Source of the DNA: Macrobrachium rosenbergii
Taxonomy: Eukaryota > Arthropoda > Malacostraca > Decapoda > Palaemonidae
Reading direction: 5' to 3'
Length of the DNA: 64,000 bases
Assembly (NCBI RefSeq): GCF_040412425.1
Contig: NC_089766.1
Coordinates: 17,652,508-17,716,507, forward strand
The translations under genes were made by a program, and so were the position numbers. The first letter of the stretch is position 1, and every line of letters begins with the position of its first letter. Shown here one piece after another: positions 21,313 to 30,300 of this stretch. A model generated the notes under the pieces. It had not been told where the DNA came from, ran no database searches, and saw only the letters and a program-made list of their open reading frames with translations.

Positions 21313-22833
21313 TTATTTAGTGCCCCACAAATTCCACAGATCTAGGCACACTTGTGGGTGCAGGGTCCACTCCGTAGGGAGAGTCTGGTTCCGACGGCTG
21401 AGTTGGTCCGCCAGAACGTTCAGCTTTCCCTGCACAAACTGAGGGAACAGGACCACTCTGTTGCTGTCCGCCCACAGAAGAAGGTCCCTCGCCGTTTTGA
21501 ACAGGGAGAAGGAATGGGTGCCTCCCTGTTTCCGAATGTAAGCAAGAGCCGTCGAGTTGTCGGCGTGAACAGCGACTGCTTGGCCTGAGACGTGGGTCGA
21601 AAAGTCCTGGAGAGCGAGGTGAATGGCCAACAGTTCCTTGATATTGATGTGGAGCTTCTTCTGTTCGTCCGACCAAACTCCTGACGTCCTGAGGTTGCCT
21701 AGATGTGCTCCCCACCCAACATTGGACGCGTCTGAGAACATCTGTAGAGATGGTTGTCTTGGGAGAAGATCTAGGCCCTCCGAAAGCCTTTCCGGTGATT
21801 TCCACCAGAGAAGATGCCTCTTGACGTCGGGGGGAATGTTGAAGACCGTGGAGTCCATTTGAGTCCTTCTGTCCCAAGAGTCCCTGAGGAAAAACTGCAA
21901 GGGTCTCATGTGCAGACGGCCTAACTTGACGAATTGTTCCACTGACGACAGAGTTCCCAGGAGAGCCATCCACTGCCGGGCGGAGCAACTGTTCACGAGG
22001 AGGAACTTCTCCACCGTCTGAAGGCAGGAGGCAACCCTTTTGGGAGACAGAAAAGCCCAAAAAGCTAGACTGTCCAGAGTCATCCCCAAATAAAGAGTCC
22101 TCTGCGAAGGAATTAAGCTCGACTTTTCCGTGTTTATCAGAATCCCTAAGTCCTGAGCTAACCTTAGGGTTCTGTGAAGGTCCTCCATGCAGCGGTCCCT
22201 TGATGATGAACGGAGTAGCCAGTCGTCGAGGTACAAGGAGATCCGAACTCCCTCCAGGTGGAGCCAATGACCTATCGGGGCGAGAATCCTAGTGAACACC
22301 TGCGGGGCTGTCGACAGGCCGAAGCAGAGGGCCCTGAACTGGTAAACTCTGTCCTTGAAAACAAACCGAAGATACCTCCTGGAGTCCTGATGTACTGGAA
22401 TGTGGAAATAGGCATCTTCCATGTCGAGGATCACCATCCAATCCCCTCGAGTTAGAGCCTGAAGGACGGAGCGGTTCGTTTCCATGGAAAACTTGGTTTT
22501 CACTAAGTACAGATTGAGGGCGCTTACGTCGAGAACTGGCCTCCAACCCCCTGATGACTTGGGGACTACAAACAGGCGGTTGTAGAAACCTGGGGTTGAC
22601 ACGTCCTGTACTTCTTCGATGACCGCTTTCCCTAAGAGAGACTGGACCTCTGTCTCTAGGGCCAAAAACTTGACTGAGCCTCCTGAGTATGCTGTCAAGG
22701 AAATGGGAGAAGTGGAGAGAGGAGGAGGTTGGGCGAATGGAAGGCGGTAGCCTAGCTGGAGCACTTGAACCACCCACTGATCTGCACCTCTGTCTCTCCA
22801 TTCCTCCCAAAAGAGGCTGAGTCTGGCCCCCAC
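21313..22833 (-). CDS. DIRS-B reverse transcriptase and RNase H
   Basis: A 506-codon open frame, the longest intact one in the window. RT occupies about 50-240: GGWRPVLDVS at 95-104, LDMEDAYFHIPVH with catalytic D137, FGLSTAPQVF at 171-180, and the active-site YLDDWLL at 201-207, typical of DIRS and Pat RTs. RNase H follows at about 360-480 with D368 (FSDAS), E400 (INIKE) and D425 (HADNST). The enzyme copies element RNA into DNA. The stop at 21313 comes after LWNLWGT, where related copies run on into the methyltransferase-like domain, so the frame end reflects a small indel. The Met used is the first in frame; the true start may overlap the end of gag. Confidence 0.93.
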   Translation of the reverse strand: MGARLSLFWEEWRDRGADQWVVQVLQLGYRLPFAQPPPLSTSPISLTAYSGGSVKFLALETEVQSLLGKAVIEEVQDVSTPGFYNRLFVVPKSSGGWRPVLDVSALNLYLVKTKFSMETNRSVLQALTRGDWMVILDMEDAYFHIPVHQDSRRYLRFVFKDRVYQFRALCFGLSTAPQVFTRILAPIGHWLHLEGVRISLYLDDWLLRSSSRDRCMEDLHRTLRLAQDLGILINTEKSSLIPSQRTLYLGMTLDSLAFWAFLSPKRVASCLQTVEKFLLVNSCSARQWMALLGTLSSVEQFVKLGRLHMRPLQFFLRDSWDRRTQMDSTVFNIPPDVKRHLLWWKSPERLSEGLDLLPRQPSLQMFSDASNVGWGAHLGNLRTSGVWSDEQKKLHINIKELLAIHLALQDFSTHVSGQAVAVHADNSTALAYIRKQGGTHSFSLFKTARDLLLWADSNRVVLFPQFVQGKLNVLADQLSRRNQTLPTEWTLHPQVCLDLWNLWGTK

Positions 22834-22946
22834 CAGCGCATGGAGGACAGGATTCTTACTTACTGGCAGGATGACCTTGTAGCTTCGAGGGGAACTTGTG
22901 ACCCCTGGAGTTGGAGCGGGACCTTGAGTAAGGTTTGGGCCTGGAG

Positions 22947-25218
22947 TTACGAAACGGATGTCTGTTGAGATACCACCTTGGTCGAAGGAGCGGGAGCAGG
23001 CCTCGGTTTGTTGGAAGACATCGACAGGATGTGTGACGACGCCCTCTTGTCCATGGCTGAAAGGATGTCTTTCACTACTGCTTCTGGGAAAAGGCCCTCC
23101 TTGTCAAAAGGCGCGAACATCAACGCCGTCTTCTGCGAAGAAGTCACAGCCTTAGATAAGAAAGAGCACCAAGTCTCCCTCTTCTTCAGAGTGGCCATGG
23201 CGAAGAGGGAGGAAAGTTCGCCTGCCGCATCATGGATAGCAATGTCGGTGCAGGAAAGGAATCCCGTGATTCTCTCCAAGACGTCTTCTACGACATTAGC
23301 CTGCTCCACCTGCTTAAAAATAGCTCCCATTGACCAATCGAGAAAGCTGACAATCTCTAGGAGCTTGTAGAGGTTCTTGGAAAAATGTTCTACATCCAGG
23401 GCAGAAAAGAAGGTCTTGGCCGCCTCAAAGGAAATGCGTCTTGAAGGGTCCACAAGGGAGCCAAAGTTCCCTTGTGCTGAAATTGCAGAGCCCAGTGAAG
23501 GAGAAGTTCCTGTGCTGTAATAATTTTGCCTCCTTTTCGACAGCTTTGAAGGAGGGTACGCAAACGACGACTTACCCGAGGATCTCTTAGCTTCCAACCA
23601 AGCCTCTACTTCTTTTAATGCTTTCTTGGAGGCGGTGGAGAGTACTAATTTGGGAAGGGAAGTGGTAGGGCATTGTTTCCCAGACACAACGTGGAGGTCG
23701 GGGAGGTGGGGGCTGTCGGCTGAAAATGTTGAGGGTATGACTGCAGCAGAAAGCTGAGTAGAGAAGCGTAATGAGAAGAAGGCACTGATTCAACGGGACC
23801 TTCCTCTTCACCAGAAAGAATCAGTTCCGTGCCCAGATCGTCCAGGATTTGGGGAGGAACAGCTTCTTGACCCCCAGGAATACCAAGGACTCTGCAGACC
23901 CCTTTTCTAGTTTCTCTTCCAGCAGAATAGACTCCTGTGAAGGCGAGGATGAAGCCAAAGGAGCCGACGCTTCCTGTGTAGGAGGGGAAGGAAGAGGCCC
24001 GGGCACTTGAAGCCGACCTCTCTGGAGAGGGCTAGGCATCTTGACTGCTCTAGGTGACCTGGAAGGGAGCATGTGAAATGTATCTTCTTGATCGGAACCC
24101 CACCATGAGTAACCAGGTACAGGGCTAGCTGTCCTTTTCTTAAAAAGTTTAGTAACCCTAGGGCAGGAATTATCCAAAGAGTGCCTCTTTAAGGGTCGAG
24201 AGGCATGATCCCACTTGCAATGACGAGGAGGGGTTGGATCTGAAGAGCTGGAAGATGAAGAGACTGAAGATGAACTGCTGCTACTCTCCCCTGAAGAACT
24301 TAACCTTAGGTAGTGCTGCTTCGATGATGACCGTCTTGACAAAGATCCCGGGGAAACGATCCTGTCATGTCGGCGATGGCGAGAATATCGACGCGTCGAT
24401 GGAGAAACACTTTTGCGGCTTCCCGAAGCTTTTCGACGCTTCGCAGACGAGTCAAGCTTACTACTTTCACCACCAGGGCTAAGGCTTTCCTGTGCCTTAG
24501 AGGATGAGCCTGCTCGTGGGCAAGAATTTCTGACCTTTTCGCCAGCACCGGACTGTCTTCTAGTCTCAGAAGGCGAGCGGGACAGCTGCCTTTGCTCAAA
24601 AGAGTCAGAAAAACGAGCAGACTCGCCTGAAGCACAATCACGAACAACAACATTGTTATCACTAACACTGACGTCATCACCCGCGCTAACGGTCGGACTA
24701 TGGCGCGAACGCACTAAACTTAAGACCGACTCCATGAAACCGTTCATTTGCGCTTCCATTTGATTTCTAAAAAGCACGAATTCTGATTTATCAGCCTCGA
24801 GGCTGGGCTTGGCTTTAGGGAAAACCTACTGGGAAGCTGGTGAAGAAGAGGGGGGAATATAAGGTGGGGAAAGAGCAGCGGTAGAGGAGGGGGCAGGAGA
24901 GGAGGGAGGAACAGCCTGTAAGGTAGATGATGCTGATGCCACCAGCGAAGATGATAGCCTAGCTTCCTTACGCTTAAAAGCTTTCCTGTCCCTATCCTTA
25001 ACCAGCTTTACCTGATGGGAACTGTACGTTTGCCAAAACTCCTGCCTCCATTCCATACACTCACTACATGTGTTCTCCTGGGAACACTCCTGACCCCTAC
25101 ATGCCATACACAAAGAATGGCGGTCGTACTTAAGTTTGACCAGTTTGGAAGAGCACAAATTCCCTGCGCAAACTCTGGATCCAGAGAAACTGTTATCCGA
25201 CATAGCTACCAAATTCAC
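22947..25218 (-). pseudogene. DIRS-B gag in three frames
   Basis: The N-terminal part, 24826-25218, probably starts at the internal Met near 25203 (MSDNSFSGSRV). It has a Cys-rich module of six or seven Cys (C in AGNLCSSK, ACRGQECSQENTCSEC) that may bind zinc. The middle, 23821-24777, is a long Ser/Arg-rich linker with a run of Ser codons (24250-24290). The C-terminal capsid-like part, 22947-23687, has SFLDWSMGAIFKQVEQ. Two frameshifts or stops separate the parts (about 24800 and 23700-23820). It would package element RNA. No known domain could be assigned beyond the DIRS-type gag resemblance to the DIRS-A copy. Confidence 0.78.
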
Positions 25219-25339
25219 AGAGCTACTCTAGCTAGATTAATAAACAGGATATTGAGTACTTCACCAAGGAGATACGCCAGTAAGAAACGCAACGAGGTGC
25301 AGGAAACCAAAAAGTTTGAGACAGACGGACGCGCGAGAT

Positions 25340-25535
25340 GCGTTCACAATACACCCGAGATTGAAAACTGACCTGGGACAGTGGGTAGGTTGCCTTCCAC
25401 ACCACCCCCACCGGCATCCGGTGGGGTCGGGTCTCCCGCCAACTATATCGGCGAAATTTTATATCTAGGACGTGTCGAAGTTTAAGAAATAAAAGCTGTT
25501 TCAGTGTTTTGGTAAGTCATTATAATGAAAATGTA
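25340..25535 (-). repeat. DIRS-B inverted terminal repeat, right (5') end
   Basis: Reverse complement of 19050-19255. GGTAAGT at 25511-25517 faces outward. The terminus is placed where the match to the internal complementary region ends (about 25531). Confidence 0.9.
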
Positions 25536-25646
25536 TTTTACTCTTGTACAGTACTCTATACTTTATTGCATACAAGACTTTACAATTACTACTGTACAGT
25601 GCACTACTACATACTTTGTACTAAATTGTAAATTTTTACATTCCAG

Positions 25647-25730
25647 AACCACCAGTTTTTGGATACACACCACATCAGAATGTAGGTGAAACATCAAGAA
25701 ATAACATGCAGTATACCCAAAGGATTAAAA
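25647..25730 (+). CDS. T1 last mini-exon, beyond DIRS-B
   Basis: Acceptor ACATTCCAG and a possible donor A|GTAAGGC at 25731; 84 bp. It resumes the T1 array to the right of the DIRS-B insertion and is followed within 70 bp by the T1 subterminal repeats. Coding use is unproven. Confidence 0.45.
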
Positions 25731-25842
25731 GTAAGGCTTCATAACTTTTGTTTCAAATTTTGATACATTTTTCTGGCGTTGTATGCCATCGTTCCAGTTT
25801 ACGACGATTTTCGGCTTACAACACGGCGCAAGAACGGAACCA

Positions 25843-25866
25843 CCATCATAAACTGGGGACTGCCTG
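25843..25866 (-). repeat. T1 right terminal inverted repeat
   Basis: On the minus strand it begins CAGGCAGTCCCCAGTTTATG. It matches the left end at 14537 and is followed by TA at 25867. Confidence 0.92.
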
Positions 25867-26086
25867 TATATGTACTGTAGCATTATTATTAATTTACATT
25901 ATTATTTAATGTTATTATACATCAAATATGAAAATACAGAATATTGCTACATGAAAAAGACAAATAATCTGCATCTGTGAATAGGGAGGTTCCCCGCGAA
26001 TATTTTAATAGATATGTTCCACAGAAAAACACGCGAATGGGTGAGTTCGTGAATCGTGAGAACGCGAATACGGGAGGTTTACTGTA

Positions 26087-26190
26087 CTACATATTGAATG
26101 TGGATCGTAACATGATTTAGCCAACCTACTGTAGTTTTGCTTCCTTCACTGCAATAGCAAAACTAGAAAAGCTAGGATCTGACATAACTC
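26087..26190 (-). pseudogene. DIRS-A gag start, separated from the rest
   Basis: On the minus strand an ATG at about 26184 begins MSDPSFSSF. This resembles MSDNSFSGS near the start of DIRS-B gag and sits at the same distance (about 330 bp) from the element end. It degenerates within about 20 codons, next to the T2 terminus at 26084. The Cys-rich part seen in DIRS-B gag is absent here, so some gag sequence was lost. Confidence 0.6.
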
Positions 26191-26351
26191 TATAAAACTA
26201 GGATCCTGATAAAAAAAAACTAATAAGCTGACAAAAGCTCTTAAAGCTACCAAAATAAAGTGATAATACTTCACCGAAGTCCAGTAGACAACCGAAAAGC
26301 AAAAAAAAAAGCTGCTGCAATGGCGTCGATGAACAACGAGCTGCGGCAGAA

Positions 26352-26529
26352 ACACAATTGAACTAACCGGCTGGTTGTTTCCCCAAGTGCTCCAATAGTG
26401 GGTGGAGTCTTTCATTACACAAAAAACAATAGAAGCGCTACTATGAATTTTTAAAAAAGGCTGCCGCGCATGTAGAAACCTTAGCTATGTAATTACAGTC
26501 TACTTGGTAAGTTACTTATATGAAATATT
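26352..26529 (-). repeat. DIRS-A inverted terminal repeat, right (5') end
   Basis: Reverse complement of 5220-5398. GGTAAGT at 26506-26512 faces outward. The terminus is set at about 26526-26530, where the match to the internal complementary region ends. Confidence 0.82.
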
Positions 26530-27055
26530 TGTTCTCCTAAAATGCTTGCCCACAAGGTTTATTCTTAAAAAAGAAGCAAAAGCTGGAGCAAGGCCAAGAT
26601 TAAGAAGTTGGACAACTAAATAAGAAGAAACCAAGAGAAAAATGAGAATAAAAGGCAAAAAACAATGCATCTGCAGACAGAATGGATGCTGCAAAGAGCT
26701 TTATTACCATCTGAGGTGTACCACACATGGCACACTAACAGTGGTAATCTCTTTGGGGAAGGAATACTATAGTAGAAAACAACAAATACTCTATTCTTTA
26801 ATGTACCACTAATGAGTACTTAATTTGCAATAAAAATTGTCCTTTAATATTCTAAGTATATTTCACATGATCTAACCGCAAGAATATTCATTCTTGAGAT
26901 GACTCATTTAAATATTAGACTTCCATCATTATATGTTTCCCTTCACATTGTAGAAACACCATCTGATTCCTACATCCTGATCCATTACCATAATAATGTA
27001 ATCAATCATACAGTAAAGACTGATTATAGCACACAATACAGTAATTAATACTCAC
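26530..27055 (-). other. SLC22 intron sequence right of the transposon nest
   Basis: AT-rich sequence without a recognisable exon. The next downstream transporter exon is not here, so it must lie left of the nest and outside the window. Confidence 0.5.
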
Positions 27056-27209
27056 CTCTCGTGAAGCTTCATTTTCCATCATGAGTTTCAGGAGCTCTTG
27101 GTCAGATGGCAGTGTAACTTGGTTCCACTTGGCTGCTTTTTTCAACACCTCCAGAGCTTGGTCATATTTTCCTTTCACAACCAACCAGCGGGGAGATTCA
27201 TCCATAAAC
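27056..27209 (-). CDS. SLC22 exon: cytoplasmic loop
   Basis: 154 bp. Acceptor TTTTTTAG, donor GTGAGT. It encodes [18 protein letters not shown] and a charged helix, ending in phase 0. It is the last exon of the gene visible in the window. Confidence 0.93.
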
Positions 27210-27254
27210 CTAAAAAATTAAAATGGATTTTTTGCATAATCAGTAAGACCTGTT

Positions 27255-27348
<94 letters not shown>

Positions 27349-30300
27349 TGTATAACAAAGAAATGCACAATGACTCCTTTATCAAACCTTTCTACCCAAT
27401 TTCATGGAAAAACTTTATATGAGATAAAATTTTGAGACTAGAGCCTATAAAGGAAACTGGTTAAAAAACTAAAACATTACTGTTATAATTATCATACAGC
27501 AGTTTAATGAAACTACCAAATCACCAATCACCCAGCTAGACTATTTTAGGTCCTGCCTGAAGGATTTATTCTCAAATGAGAACTGAAAAATGAACAAGGT
27601 AAAGATAGAGAAATTCAATGACTATGAGAAGAGACCAAAGGAAATGGATGACGCATAAAGCTTCCTCCACTCTGACAAAAGTCCAACTTGTCAATTCTTC
27701 TCAACTTGAACAACATGATCAGTAATAATAAATTACAAAGCATACTATGGTAAAATGTAGAGGATCATTCCCCCTCACAGCAAGAACAAAATACCAAAAT
27801 ACACATTGAATAACGGACCAAAATTACAGTAATAGACTAGAATTACAGTATAAGTAAACTTTATCTCTTTAAAAAGTATTTTGATGAAAATAAACTTATC
27901 CGTAAGTTATTTAAAGACAAAGGTAAATCAAATCACTAGAATTTTGCAGCACTTCCTTTTCTGACAAGTCAATCGTAAGAAATTATATAAAACTTAAGAA
28001 ATTCTGACCAATGACTTCCTAGCCACGCAAGAGTTGATCAAACTGGGCAGCATTTAACAGTGTAATGGCCTCTAGTCAACTATCTAGTATCGGTAAAAAA
28101 AACTTGCAATTTTGACATCTGATGCCTTCTACATCCAAACTGAGAGCCTGCATCAAAAATATTACTTGCAAAAAAAAAAGAAAGAAAAAAAAAAACAATA
28201 GCCCTCACATTTTCTGTTTGGTGACGATTTAACTTTATATGCATTTAGCTTTTTTTAAGGCACTTATGATGCTGCAATCTCAGCACCTCAAATAAAGGTA
28301 TTCTCTTCATTTTTCCCTATAAATTGTCATTTTCCCCAAACCAAAAACTTATTTACATGAATAAATAGTTAACAATAATTTTTCCATGTTTCCAGGGGAA
28401 ATTCCCACCAGCCTCTATGGAAGTAGAAGCAACCTCTCACTGTAACTTTGGGCTATGCAGCTGACCTTATTTCACAAAAGTATCAGATCACCCATTATTA
28501 TCTATAGATTCCACTTTTCTGCTTTTTCACCACCCTCTTTCACTGTCTTTTTCCTAAGTTTGTTAAATAACCTATATGCTTTCTCAATTCAAATACAGGT
28601 AATATAATTTAAAGGAACATTCCACTTCAAACATCAATCTATCCATTCAAGCAGAACTTTATCTTCTTCATTACTGGGCAAGTAAGAGATTTATTTTTGA
28701 CTACCTGACCTCACAGTGATCAGCTGCTCTCAAAATCCCTCCTTTCTGGATGTAGCAAGTTCCAGTACTGGATGCCATGTTGATCACATTCAAGCAAATA
28801 AGCAATGATTTTGTTCGATCGTATCATTATGCTTAATTATACCACTTTCAGTGGAAGAACCTTATGCTCTTTCTTGGCTCTCACACAAACTTTGGGAGAC
28901 CTTGTGTAGTAGAATGTATGAAACTTATCAAGATGAGAATGTGATGAAGTCAGAGCTTCATTAACTGAGTTTAAAGTTATCACAGGCAAGTGACAACTTT
29001 ACAGATGACATAACTAAGCAAGATAATAAGCCAATAAATGCAGTGATAAAATGCCAATATCATCTTAACCATTAAATTATAGTTGTACAGCACAAAAATC
29101 TTAAAATATTACAAACCAGATTACAGGAAGCAGTGCTAGGGAAGGCAGAGAGGCACTCATAACCAAGTATCGCCATCTTCTTTCCAAGTAAGCCAACCCT
29201 CCCCAAGCCATTGTGCCCAGTGCCCACGGGAGAAACAGAGTAATACCGACCAGAGATCTTACTTTGGGGTTAGTTATTTCCATTGCTGAAAATTAGAGAG
29301 AGAAATTAAAGTGACTTACACAGGTGTAACATTTAAAATGCAATACATGCATTATCCAGAAAATCTTACCAGTACAGTGGTACCTCGGTTTCCGACGCTA
29401 ATCCGTTCTAGAAGGAATGTCGAGATTCGATTTTGTCGAATTCCGAATTAATTTCGACCATAAGAAATAACTGAAAATGGATTAATCCGTTCCTGACCAC
29501 CAGTCACTACTCCAACCTTGTCTTTTTATACAAAACACTACACACATTACAATTAAATAAGTTCAGAGTTAAATAACTTACCTTATTAGAAGTCTTCTTA
29601 CAGTTTTAAATGCATACTGTATCAAAAAAATTGGCCTACCAGTGGTAGACTGAGAGCTGCAGGCTAGGCTAGGCAGCCCATATGCACTCCAGAATGTACT
29701 GTAACAGGTACGCACAAAAACTGTTGTTAATGATAAATACAATGAAAAACAAGCCTGGTCATTACATTAAATTAATAAAACAATATTAAAAATAAGCCGA
29801 ATGTACTGTAGAGTCTGTTATAAAAATTAAGAAAAACGTCTCAAGTTACGTCGGCATCGGCAGCTTGTGGCAAGCGCGAATGTAAACAAACCAGAGCGCC
29901 GTCCTGGTGGCGTATCGCGGTACTACTGTAATTACATAAACATTGTGTACGTTCAGGATTGTATTAATTTATGGTAAATTCCATTCAGAGTCTACTGTAA
30001 GTGCTTTTAAATGTGCGTGGGAAGAACGCCACCAACAACGCCAACTAGCGGCGGCGTTACCGAAACACTTTTGTTTACAAACATCATATGTTTCGTCAAC
30101 GGGTCGGATCGCGTCGGGTCGGATTCCGGTTTGTTGTTCGGGAACCGGCGCAAAGTTTACTCGGCATTTCGTGTCGGAATCCGATTTTGTCGAGTTTCGG
30201 TACGGTCGGAGACCGGGGTTCCACTGTACTTCATACATTTTCTCTATACCAAAAATTATATTCTTGGACTTCATTACAAACAAGAAAACTACACATATTT

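Larger units (their letters stand above)
19050..25535 (-). mobile_element. DIRS-B: nearly complete DIRS1-like retrotransposon, innermost
   Basis: About 6.5 kb on the minus strand, with gag (25218-22947), RT/RNase H (22833-21313), a methyltransferase-like tail and a tyrosine recombinase (about 21092-20002). Inverted terminal repeats are at 19050-19255 and about 25340-25535, and an internal complementary region is at 19326-19412. No target-site duplication is seen, as expected for this order. It is inserted in the mini-exon array of T1. Damage is light: a few frameshifts, and a stop at the recombinase nucleophile. Confidence 0.93.
16738..25730 (+). other. Tandem array of about eleven mini-exon modules in T1
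   Basis: After the transposase exon, 55-110-bp segments bounded by splice signals repeat about every 180-230 bp. Most donors share GTAAGGAATTC and acceptors share TCATTCCAG or close variants. Segments: 16890-17000 (111 bp), 17122-17211 (90), 17347-17415 (69), 17546-17611 (66), 17727-17792 (66), 17931-18391 (split by an LTR), 18495-18561 (67), 18681-18755 (75), one starting at 18892, and 25647-25730 (84) beyond DIRS-B. Lengths are multiples of 3 except at 18495, and the introns fall in phase 1. The first five read open in the joined frame, except for a TAA just before the 17211 donor, and encode Pro/Ser/Glu-rich sequence (for example SEPEPEPVPVVPSPA). Splicing itself is inferred from the sequence only. 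Confidence 0.8.
14537..25866 (+). mobile_element. Tigger T1: pogo/Tigger transposon inside T2
   Basis: The left terminus begins CAGGCAGTCCCCGGTTTACG at 14537. The right terminus at 25866 is its inverted counterpart (minus strand CAGGCAGTCCCCAGTTTATG). Both are flanked by TA (14535-14536 and 25867-25868), as expected for Tc1/mariner-pogo insertion. Further copies of the TTTACGAC word lie below both ends. The content is a CENP-B-type transposase gene with an intact catalytic domain and a long array of mini-exons. It is interrupted by a solo-LTR-like sequence (17959-18330) and by DIRS-B (about 19050-25535). Without these, T1 is about 4.5 kb. Confidence 0.93.
10771..26084 (-). mobile_element. Tigger T2: pogo/Tigger DNA transposon inside DIRS-A gag
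   Basis: A minus-strand Tigger-like transposon. Its 5' terminus is at 26084, where the strand reads CAGTAAACCTCCCGTATTCG and is flanked by TA (26085-26086). The 3' side near 10775-10830 holds Tigger-like subterminal sequence (a TTTGCGGAT motif on the minus strand), but the last bases of the expected TIR are missing, so the left limit is approximate. The transposase is at 11229-13322. T1 is inserted at 14537. An alternative is that the 26084 terminus belongs to another Tigger copy. Confidence 0.72.
5220..26529 (-). mobile_element. DIRS-A: DIRS1-like retrotransposon, outermost of the nest
   Basis: A tyrosine-recombinase retrotransposon on the minus strand: 5' end at 26529, gag to about 8640, then RT/RNase H/methyltransferase-like, then recombinase, with the 3' end at 5220. 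The terminal sequences at 5220-5398 and 26352-26529 are inverted repeats of each other. An internal complementary region at about 5450-5545 matches the outer edges of both ends, which ties together two ends lying 21 kb apart. The interval of about 15 kb between gag pieces (10771-26084) is later insertions. All genes carry frameshifts or stops. Confidence 0.88.
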
